From: an uncultured Clostridia bacterium
Lineage (GTDB): Bacteria; Bacillota; Clostridia; Lachnospirales; Bianqueaceae
Assembly: GCA_947570515.1 (NCBI GenBank)
Contig: CANOUM010000097.1
Coordinates: forward strand, 1-6,376
DNA length: 6,376 nucleotides
Direction of reading: 5' to 3'
A model generated the notes under the pieces. The model did not search any database. It saw only the letters and a list, made by a program, of their open reading frames with translations, and was not told where the DNA came from. Shown here in pieces: positions 1 through 5,632 of the stretch (its first letter is position 1; the number at the start of each line of letters is the position of its first letter). The translations under genes and the position numbers were made by a program.

Positions 1-140
1 CTATCGAGCTTGCGGAGCATGATTTTTATGTGGGTGTACAGTATCATCCCGAGTTTAAGAGTCGGCCTAACAAAGCGCATCCGCTGTTTAGAGAATTTAT
101 TCGTGCCAGTATACGGTATCAAGAAGGAGGTACAAAATGA
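1..140 (+). CDS. pyrG: CTP synthase, C-terminal end (partial)
   Basis: This is the 3' end of a gene that starts before the window. The frame opens at base 3 and gives 45 residues before TGA at 138-140. CTP synthase converts UTP to CTP in the cytoplasm, using glutamine as the nitrogen donor. The fragment is the end of the class I glutamine amidotransferase domain. It carries the segment VGVQYHPEFKSRPNKAHPLF, typical of PyrG, including the His and Glu of the Cys-His-Glu triad (His codon at 45-47, Glu two codons later). The cysteine nucleophile and the synthetase domain lie outside the window. The last codons double as the ribosome binding site of the next gene, and the stop overlaps that gene's start codon (ATGA). 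The family call is secure because the HPEFKSRP signature is specific, although only a short stretch is visible. Confidence 0.93.
   Translation, partial: IELAEHDFYVGVQYHPEFKSRPNKAHPLFREFIRASIRYQEGGTK
121..131 (+). promoter_or_regulatory. Strong ribosome binding site of dapL, inside pyrG
   Basis: The sequence AAGAAGGAGGT lies 5 bases before the ATG at 137 and is nearly the full anti-Shine-Dalgarno complement. It lies within the last codons of pyrG. It fixes the dapL start and suggests that ribosomes finishing pyrG can re-initiate on dapL. Confidence 0.85.
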
Positions 141-1324
141 AGCTCAATCATCATTATGAGGCATTAGAAGAAAGCTATCTGTTTTCAACGATTGCTAAAA
201 AGGTTGCAGAATTTCAGAAGCGAAATCCAGAGGCCAGTATCATCCGGCTGGGGATCGGCGATGTGACGCGTCCGCTGTGTACATCGGTCGATATGGCACT
301 TGTGGAAGGCGCGCAGGAGCAGGGAAAGGCAGAAAGCTTTCATGGCTATGGACCAGAGCAGGGATATACCTTTCTGCGGGAGAAGATTGCACAGTATTAT
401 CAGGTGCAGATGCAGGCCAAAGTGACAGCAGAGGATGTTTTTGTGAGCGACGGCGCTAAAAGTGATCTGGGTAATATTTTAGATCTGTTCAGCGCGGATA
501 ATACAGTGCTCATTCCGGATCCTGTATATCCGGTGTACCGTGATACAAATGTAATGGATGGCCGGCGCATTGTTTATATGCAGGCAGCGAAGGAAAACGG
601 CTTCCTGCCGATGCCTGATGCGGGTCAGCCGGCAGATCTCATTTATTTGTGCTCACCCAATAATCCAACCGGAGCCGTGTATAACCGGGAGCAGCTTACG
701 CAATGGGTCGCATATGCACGAGAGCAAAACGCCGTGATTTTATTTGATGCAGCCTATGAAGCGTTTGTCCAGGAGGGCTATCCGCGCAGTATTTTTGAGA
801 TTCCGGGCGCCAGGGACTGTGCGATTGAGTTTTGCTCGCTGTCGAAGACGGCAGGCTTTACCGGGACGCGCTGCGGTTATACTGTGATTCCGCAGGAGCT
901 TACCAGAGAGGGAATGAGGCTGCATCAGATGTGGCTGCGCCGTCAGACAACTAAGTTTAATGGCGTGTCGTATCCGGTACAGAGAGCGGCAGCGCAGGTG
1001 TTTACGGAATCCGGCATGATGGGCTGCAAAGCCAATTTGGCCATTTATCAGGAAAATGCAAGGGTCATGGCCGAGACGCTGGATCAAATGGGGATCTGGT
1101 ATACGGGCGGTGTGCATTCACCGTATATTTGGATGGAGTGTCCGCAGCAAATGACCTCTTGGGAGTTTTTTGATGACTTGCTGTCAAAAACGGGCATCGT
1201 AGGTACGCCGGGCAGCGGATTTGGCCGAAATGGAGAGGGCTTTTTCCGGCTTACTGCCTTTGGCAGCAGCAAGGATACCAGAGAGGCCATGAGGCGTCTG
1301 AAGAGCATATATGGTGAAGTCTGA
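137..1324 (+). CDS. dapL: LL-diaminopimelate aminotransferase
   Basis: This PLP-dependent class I/II aminotransferase makes LL-diaminopimelate directly from tetrahydrodipicolinate and glutamate (EC 2.6.1.83). It is the one-step DapL branch to meso-DAP and lysine and bypasses the succinylase and acetylase routes. At 395 residues it has about the usual family length. Visible DapL marks are SYLFSTIAKKVAEFQ (13-27), IIRLGIGDVTRPL (35-47), GYGPEQGYTFLRE (70-82) and the SDGAKSDLGN block (104-113). Other motifs are DPVYPVYRDTNVM (128-140), CSPNNPTG (172-179), the cofactor-binding D204/Y207, the Schiff-base lysine K237 in SLSKTAGFTGTRCGY, and R371 as the likely substrate-carboxylate arginine. The gene overlaps pyrG at ATGA and purF at TGATG, so it sits inside a nucleotide synthesis operon. 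No truncation or missing catalytic residue is seen. General aspartate-type aminotransferases are less likely, given the DapL-specific blocks. Confidence 0.93.
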   Translation: MKLNHHYEALEESYLFSTIAKKVAEFQKRNPEASIIRLGIGDVTRPLCTSVDMALVEGAQEQGKAESFHGYGPEQGYTFLREKIAQYYQVQMQAKVTAEDVFVSDGAKSDLGNILDLFSADNTVLIPDPVYPVYRDTNVMDGRRIVYMQAAKENGFLPMPDAGQPADLIYLCSPNNPTGAVYNREQLTQWVAYAREQNAVILFDAAYEAFVQEGYPRSIFEIPGARDCAIEFCSLSKTAGFTGTRCGYTVIPQELTREGMRLHQMWLRRQTTKFNGVSYPVQRAAAQVFTESGMMGCKANLAIYQENARVMAETLDQMGIWYTGGVHSPYIWMECPQQMTSWEFFDDLLSKTGIVGTPGSGFGRNGEGFFRLTAFGSSKDTREAMRRLKSIYGEV

Positions 1325-2682
1325 TGCGTAAGATCAATGAAGAGTGCGGCGTTTTTGGAGCGTATCAGGTGCCGGAGGCAGCTTCGGCTGTATATTTTGG
1401 ACTGCACAGCCTGCAGCATCGCGGGCAGGAGGGGGCAGGCATTGCAGTGAGCGATGGCAAGACGATTTCTTTGCATAAGGGGGCAGGTCTGGTCACAGAG
1501 GTGATACAGGCAGCACATTTAAAGCAGCTTAACGGAATGCATGGGATTGGGCATGTGCGCTATGCGACGGAAGGGGGAGCGGAGCCGGAAAACATCCAGC
1601 CTTTGATTGCGCGGGCGCAGATCGGAAGCCTGGCAGTATGTCATAACGGGCAGATTGTCAATGCGGCAAAGCTGCGCCGGGAGCAGGAAGAAAAGGGACA
1701 TATCTTTCATGGAACCAGTGATAGTGAGATTATTTTGCATCTGATTCAGGGAGAAAAAGGGCCGCTGATGGAAAAAATCAAAAAAGCCTGCCGGCAGATG
1801 GAGGGAGCGTTTGCTTTTTTGATTTTGACGGATCGGAGTCTTTATGCGATTCGCGACCGGCATGGCCTGCGGCCGCTTTCCATAGGCTATTATGGGGACG
1901 GCTATTTGATTAGCAGTGAAACCTGCGGCTTTGAAGCAGTGGGCGGCGTGTTCTGGCGCGATGTGGAGCCGGGCGAAGTGGTGAAGTTTTCACAAAAGGG
2001 GATTGAGTTTTGCTACTATACCGAAGCAATCGAGCAGAAGCTGTGCAGCATGGAGCATATTTATTTTGCAAGGCCTGATAGCAATTTGGATGGTCTCAAT
2101 GTGCATATGATGCGTAAAACTACGGGGCGCCTGTTGGCGCAAAAAGATCAGGGAGCTTTGGAGGCCGATATGGTGGTGGCGGTGCCGGATTCAGCGATGT
2201 CGGCGGCCAGCGGTTACAGCGAGACCAGCGGACTGCCGCTGGAGATGGGACTCATCAAAAACCGGTATGTGGGGCGCACATTTATTGAGCCAACGCAGGA
2301 GCAGCGGGAGAGAGGCGTACGTATGAAGCTTTCAGTGAACCAAAGGGTCATTGAGGGAAAAAGGATTGTTCTCATTGATGATTCGCTGGTGCGCAGCACA
2401 ACAGCAAGGCGTATCATTGAGCAGCTTCGGAGCGCAGGTGTGAAGGAAGTCCATCTGAGGATTGCAGCTCCGGAATATCGGTATCCTTGTTTTTATGGCG
2501 TGGATACGGCAACGCGGGAGGAGCTCATCTCGGCACAGATGAATCCTCAGGCGCTATGTGCGTATTTAAAGGCAGATTCGTTGAAATTTTTAACGGTAGA
2601 GGATCTGAAGCATGCCTATGGCAGCGATCATTTCTGTTTTTCTTGTTTTACCGGAGAATATGTAACAGCGCTTTACAAATAA
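1324..2682 (+). CDS. purF: Amidophosphoribosyltransferase (PurF)
   Basis: PurF makes 5-phosphoribosylamine from PRPP and glutamine, the first committed step of purine synthesis. The 452 residues carry an N-terminal Ntn-hydrolase glutaminase domain and a C-terminal phosphoribosyltransferase domain. Cys8, in EECGVFGAY after a 7-residue leader, should become the N-terminal nucleophile after propeptide removal. HVRYATEG (77-84), NGQ (108-110) and SDSE (132-135) are the other glutaminase-site segments. The PRPP loop is VLIDDSLVRSTTA (349-361), and GVRMKLS (331-337) is the family's PRPP-site segment. C241, C389, C438 and C441 match the four iron-sulfur ligands of the Bacillus-type enzyme, so a 4Fe-4S cluster is expected. 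The protein is slightly shorter than the roughly 475 residues of Bacillus PurF. The start overlaps the dapL stop (TGATG) and only a weak GGTG (1313-1316) precedes it, so translation probably depends on coupling to dapL. Confidence 0.95.
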   Translation: MRKINEECGVFGAYQVPEAASAVYFGLHSLQHRGQEGAGIAVSDGKTISLHKGAGLVTEVIQAAHLKQLNGMHGIGHVRYATEGGAEPENIQPLIARAQIGSLAVCHNGQIVNAAKLRREQEEKGHIFHGTSDSEIILHLIQGEKGPLMEKIKKACRQMEGAFAFLILTDRSLYAIRDRHGLRPLSIGYYGDGYLISSETCGFEAVGGVFWRDVEPGEVVKFSQKGIEFCYYTEAIEQKLCSMEHIYFARPDSNLDGLNVHMMRKTTGRLLAQKDQGALEADMVVAVPDSAMSAASGYSETSGLPLEMGLIKNRYVGRTFIEPTQEQRERGVRMKLSVNQRVIEGKRIVLIDDSLVRSTTARRIIEQLRSAGVKEVHLRIAAPEYRYPCFYGVDTATREELISAQMNPQALCAYLKADSLKFLTVEDLKHAYGSDHFCFSCFTGEYVTALYK

Positions 2683-2700
2683 CTTGTTACTCCTTATAAT
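2672..2700 (+). promoter_or_regulatory. Sigma-A type promoter for the ATPase unit
   Basis: TTTACA (2672-2677, one mismatch to TTGACA) and a perfect TATAAT (2695-2700) are separated by exactly 17 bases. Transcription would start near 2706-2708, giving a leader of about 23 bases before the ATG at 2730. The -35 box lies in the last codons of purF. There is no terminator between purF and this promoter, so read-through from the upstream operon may add to expression. The prediction rests on sequence match only. Confidence 0.8.
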
Positions 2701-2706
2701 GAGTAA
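2687..2706 (+). promoter_or_regulatory. 20-base palindrome over the -10 box, candidate operator
   Basis: TTACTC (2687-2692) and GAGTAA (2701-2706) are exact inverted copies. Between them, TTATAA (2694-2699) is itself palindromic about the same centre (between 2696 and 2697). Only the pair 2693/2700 (C/T) breaks the symmetry, so 18 of 20 positions match the reverse complement. The element covers the whole -10 box and runs to about the transcription start, where a dimeric repressor would block RNA polymerase. No regulator gene is in the window, and I cannot assign the site to a known regulator family. It is not a terminator: the stem is AT-rich and no T-run follows. Confidence 0.55.
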
Positions 2707-2716
2707 ATATACCGAT

Positions 2717-2724
2717 AAGGAGGA
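2717..2724 (+). promoter_or_regulatory. Ribosome binding site of the ATPase gene
   Basis: AAGGAGGA ends 5 bases before the ATG at 2730. It is a near-consensus Shine-Dalgarno sequence and supports that start codon. Confidence 0.85.
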
Positions 2725-2729
2725 CAGCC

Positions 2730-3587
2730 ATGATTTATCTTTCTTCGTTTGAATTTCCTAATATTGATCAGGAGCATGCTTTTTTTATGAATGAAAAACG
2801 AAAGTGTTATGATAGTTACTATCCGTTTCAGATTTTATCAAAGCATGCGCTTACGCATTTAGATTTTGAAGAGATTACTATTTTATATGGCGGCAACGGC
2901 TGCGGCAAGAGTACGGCGCTGAATGTAATGGCCGAGACGCTGCGGCTGCAGCGCGATACGCTGTATAATCGGAGTAATTTTTTTGAAACCTATATTGATC
3001 TGTGCAGCTATGAAGCAGAGCAGGCGATTCCGGCCGGCAGTCATATGATTACAAGTGATGATGTGTTTGATTATATGCTGAATCTGCGCAGCGTAAATCA
3101 AGGAATTGATGAGCGACGTGAGGAGATGTTTCAAGAATATCTGGATGTTAAGCATGCAAAATTTCAGATGAGATCGCTGGAGGATTATGACCAGCTAAAA
3201 AAGATGAATCAGGCACGGCGCAGAACGCAGTCGAAATTTGTGCGTGAGAATCTGATGGATAATGTACGCGAATATTCCAACGGAGAAAGTGCGTTTACTT
3301 ATTTTTCGAATAAAATAGGGGATGATGCTTTGTATTTGCTGGATGAGCCGGAAAACAGCCTCTCGCCGGCCAGGCAGCAGGAGCTGGTTCATTTTTTAGA
3401 GGATTCTGTACGCTTTTTTGGCTGTCAGCTGGTGATCGCTACGCATTCACCGTTTTTGCTGGCTATGAAGGGAGCTCGGATCTATGATTTAGATGCGGAT
3501 CCGGTGCAGCTAAGTACATGGACAGAGCTTTCTAATGTACGAGCATATTATGAATTTTTCAAGATGCATGAACGGGAATTTATGTGA
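2730..3587 (+). CDS. Stand-alone AAA/ABC-type ATPase, function unknown
   Basis: This is a soluble 285-residue ATPase with an ABC-like nucleotide-binding fold and no membrane segment or signal peptide. The motifs appear in order: Walker A GGNGCGKST (54-62, K60), an ABC-type signature YSNGES (182-187), Walker B LYLLDEPEN (201-209, D205 and E206) followed by a D-loop-like SLSP (210-213), and the switch histidine H239 in ATHSPF. The set is complete, so the enzyme should dimerise and hydrolyse ATP. Residues about 70-180, between Walker A and the signature, form a charged, mostly helical-looking insert that would carry any specific function. The type resembles the single-domain predicted ATPases of the COG3910/AAA_23 kind rather than a transporter subunit, because no permease lies nearby. 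It is the first gene behind the promoter at 2672-2700, and a radical SAM gene follows after 42 bases. The ATPase call is firm; substrate and partner are unknown. Confidence 0.85.
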   Translation: MIYLSSFEFPNIDQEHAFFMNEKRKCYDSYYPFQILSKHALTHLDFEEITILYGGNGCGKSTALNVMAETLRLQRDTLYNRSNFFETYIDLCSYEAEQAIPAGSHMITSDDVFDYMLNLRSVNQGIDERREEMFQEYLDVKHAKFQMRSLEDYDQLKKMNQARRRTQSKFVRENLMDNVREYSNGESAFTYFSNKIGDDALYLLDEPENSLSPARQQELVHFLEDSVRFFGCQLVIATHSPFLLAMKGARIYDLDADPVQLSTWTELSNVRAYYEFFKMHEREFM

Positions 3588-3595
3588 GGCTTGGT

Positions 3596-3623
3596 GGAGG
3601 ATCGTGTCAGGAGGTAAGGAGGA
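3596..3623 (+). promoter_or_regulatory. Tandem Shine-Dalgarno sequences before the radical SAM gene
   Basis: Three purine-rich SD-like tracts lie in the 42-base gap: GGAGG (3596-3600), AGGAGG (3609-3614) and AAGGAGGA (3616-3623). The last is 6 bases from the ATG at 3630 and is the likely working site. No reading frame of its own fits behind the two upstream tracts. Confidence 0.7.
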
Positions 3624-3629
3624 TATAAA

Positions 3630-4499
3630 ATGCACTTTGTGAAAACAAAAGGCATCTTATCAGCGCAGAATGGGATGAATCTGTACCGTGGATGCTCTCA
3701 CGGCTGCATTTATTGTGACTCCAGAAGCAAATGCTATCATATGGAGCATGATTTTGAAGATATTGAAGTGAAAGAAAATGCGGTTGATTTGTTAAAGCAT
3801 GCCCTGATTCATAAGCGTAAAAAATGTATGATAGGCACCGGGTCGATGACGGATCCTTACATTCCGCTGGAGCTCGAATTAGGAAATGTCAGAAAGGCAT
3901 TGCAGCTAATATATGAACATGGATTCGGGTTTACAGTTATTACAAAATCAAGCCGCATTTTGAGAGATATAGACCTGTTACAGAAAATAAATGAAAAAAC
4001 AAAATGCGTTGTACAAATGACGCTGACGACTTATGATGAAAATTTGTGCAGAAAGATTGAGCCGAATGTCAGTACAACCAGAGAGCGTTTTGAAGTACTG
4101 AAAAAACTGCGCGACGCAGGCATACCGACCGTTGTATGGCTGACGCCGATTCTGCCGTTTATCAACGATACCGAAGAGAACATTTCAGGTATATTGAATA
4201 TGTGCATAGAAGCAAAGGTGTATGGTATAATTTGTTTTGGAATGGGGCTTACGCTTCGAGAAGGAAACAGGGAATATTTTTATGAACAATTGGACCGATG
4301 CTTTCCAAATCTAAAAGAGAAGTATATTCGTTCATATGGGAATCAGTATATGATTGAAAGCCCCTCCGGCAGACATTTAATGAGGTTTTTTCATCAAAAA
4401 TGCGAAGAAAATGGGATCCTGCATAATAATGAACAGATATTTGAGTATTTGCACTTATTTGAAGAAAAAAATAACAGACAATTAAGTATTTGGGATTGA
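3630..4499 (+). CDS. SPL-family radical SAM protein
   Basis: This is a 289-residue radical SAM enzyme. The CX3CX2C cluster (C22, C26, C29 in RGCSHGCIYCDSR) binds a 4Fe-4S centre that cleaves S-adenosylmethionine. GTGSMTDPYIPLE (69-81), the TKS segment (105-107), and LTTYDENLCRKIEPN (132-146) followed by a TRERFEVLKKLRDAGIP segment (150-166) are typical of the COG1533 group, named after spore photoproduct lyase. This form has the TDPYxPLE block rather than the SplB version, so photolesion repair should not be assumed; the substrate is unknown. The C-terminus ends in RQLSIWD, which resembles a sliding-clamp-binding peptide (QL[S/D]LF type). The gene follows the ATPase and precedes a GH5 gene by 16 bases. 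A hand count gives about 38% G+C for 3661-4500, visibly lower than the dapL-purF region. Family membership is firm; the role is not. Confidence 0.87.
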   Translation: MHFVKTKGILSAQNGMNLYRGCSHGCIYCDSRSKCYHMEHDFEDIEVKENAVDLLKHALIHKRKKCMIGTGSMTDPYIPLELELGNVRKALQLIYEHGFGFTVITKSSRILRDIDLLQKINEKTKCVVQMTLTTYDENLCRKIEPNVSTTRERFEVLKKLRDAGIPTVVWLTPILPFINDTEENISGILNMCIEAKVYGIICFGMGLTLREGNREYFYEQLDRCFPNLKEKYIRSYGNQYMIESPSGRHLMRFFHQKCEENGILHNNEQIFEYLHLFEEKNNRQLSIWD

Positions 4500-4501
4500 T
4501 C

Positions 4502-4510
4502 AGAAGGAGA
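4502..4510 (+). promoter_or_regulatory. Ribosome binding site of the GH5 gene
   Basis: AGAAGGAGA lies 5 bases before the ATG at 4516, in the 16-base gap after the radical SAM stop. Together with the signal peptide that follows directly, it decides the start of the GH5 lipoprotein. Confidence 0.75.
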
Positions 4511-4515
4511 ATTGT

Positions 4516-5631
4516 ATGCGCAAATATCAAGTCGGGCTGCTTTGTATATGGATGAGTCTTTGTATCTTGACGGGATGCAGCACAAATAACGCAGAAGAAA
4601 GCGAGAGCAAAATGGAGAGGGAGCCTATTAGCTCAGAACAAACGGATATTACGGAGGAAAGAATAGAATCTGCAGAAGCACCGGCTATATCACATGAGGA
4701 AAGCGCACAGCCAGAGTCAGTGCAATCAAAAAAGACCCTGCATGTGCAGGGCAGTCAGCTGATGAATGCGAATAACGAGCCTGTACAGTTAAGGGGCATT
4801 AGTACACATGGCTTGGCGTGGTTTCCGGAATATGTGAATGAGGCATGCTTTCAGCAGCTAAAAGATGAATGGAATGTGAATGTAGTTCGGCTGGCTATGT
4901 ATACAGCTGAATATGGAGGATATTGCAGCGGCGGAGATCAGCAGGCGCTGAAGCAGCTCATCAAAAAAGGTGTGGAATATGCCACCGCACTGGATCTGTA
5001 TGTGATCATTGACTGGCATATCTTGTCGGATGGAAATCCTAATCTCTATGTAGAAGAGGCAAAATCTTTTTTTGCGGAAATGGCGGCATTATATGCAGAG
5101 AATGATCATGTACTGTATGAGATTTGCAATGAACCAAATGGCGGAACGACGTGGGAGGAGATTAAACAGTATGCAGATCAGGTGATTCCGATCATCCGGG
5201 CGCATGATGCAGACGGAATTATCATTGTAGGGACACCGAACTGGTCACAGTTTGTTGAACAGGCAGCGGCAGATCCAATTACAGGGTATGGTAATATTAT
5301 GTATGCGCTGCATTTTTATGCAGCGACGCATACAGATGATCTGAGAAATGCCATGCTAGAGGCTGTGGCAGCAGGTCTTCCCGTATTTGTGACGGAATAT
5401 GGAATCTGTGATGCCAGCGGGAGCGGCGCTATTGATGAGCAGCAGGCTAATCAATGGATAGAAGCGATGGACGCTAACGGTGTGAGTTATGTCGCGTGGA
5501 ATCTATCGAATAAGAATGAGACCAGCGCGATGATTGATAGTAGTTGTGATAAAACATCCGGATTTACCAGAGAAGATCTAAGCGCCGCAGGAAAATGGGT
5601 ATATGATATGCTTCGGCAAAATGACAGATGA
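4516..5631 (+). CDS. GH5 endoglucanase (cellulase), lipoprotein
   Basis: This 371-residue secreted glycoside hydrolase of family 5, probably the GH5_2 cellulase group, should cut beta-1,4-glucan internally (EC 3.2.1.4). Residues 1-21 form a lipoprotein signal: basic MRK, a hydrophobic stretch, then the lipobox LTGC with C21 lipidated. The enzyme is therefore probably tethered to the outer face of the membrane. Residues 22-72 are a Glu/Ser-rich, low-complexity linker. The barrel begins near LHVQGSQLMN (75-84). LRGISTHGLAWFPEYVN (92-108) is the subfamily hallmark. Catalytic and binding residues visible are R125, DWH (166-168), N205-E206 (acid/base, in YEICNEPNG), H266/Y268, E294 (nucleophile, in VTEYG) and W328. 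There is no carbohydrate-binding, dockerin or sortase module. It sits closely behind the radical SAM gene with no clear promoter of its own and converges on the glycosyltransferase gene. The family is firm; the exact polysaccharide is inferred. Confidence 0.92.
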   Translation: MRKYQVGLLCIWMSLCILTGCSTNNAEESESKMEREPISSEQTDITEERIESAEAPAISHEESAQPESVQSKKTLHVQGSQLMNANNEPVQLRGISTHGLAWFPEYVNEACFQQLKDEWNVNVVRLAMYTAEYGGYCSGGDQQALKQLIKKGVEYATALDLYVIIDWHILSDGNPNLYVEEAKSFFAEMAALYAENDHVLYEICNEPNGGTTWEEIKQYADQVIPIIRAHDADGIIIVGTPNWSQFVEQAAADPITGYGNIMYALHFYAATHTDDLRNAMLEAVAAGLPVFVTEYGICDASGSGAIDEQQANQWIEAMDANGVSYVAWNLSNKNETSAMIDSSCDKTSGFTREDLSAAGKWVYDMLRQNDR

Positions 5632-5632
5632 A

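Noticed and set aside
740..1863. Long - strand open frames opposite dapL and purF
   Set aside because: They lie opposite well-conserved genes, have no ribosome binding sites and show no recognisable domains. They are shadows of the coding strand's codon pattern.
2687..2706. Inverted repeat after purF as a rho-independent terminator
   Set aside because: The arms are AT-rich, the loop holds a perfect -10 box with a -35 box at 17 bases, and no T-run follows on either strand. An operator over a promoter explains it better.
2730..3587. ATPase as the ATP-binding subunit of an ABC transporter
   Set aside because: No permease or binding-protein gene is adjacent, the Q-loop region is replaced by a long insert between Walker A and the signature, and the protein looks like a stand-alone predicted ATPase.
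3630..4499. Calling the radical SAM protein spore photoproduct lyase (SplB)
   Set aside because: It belongs to the wider COG1533 group, with a TDPYxPLE block and a shorter length than SplB (about 340 residues). The specific substrate cannot be read from the sequence.
4440..4515. A separate promoter for the GH5 gene (TTGCAC at 4449-4454 or TTGAAG at 4459-4464)
   Set aside because: At 16-19 base spacing the matching -10 sequences (such as TAACAG and TTAAGT) fit TATAAT in only about half their positions. That is too weak to call in AT-rich DNA.
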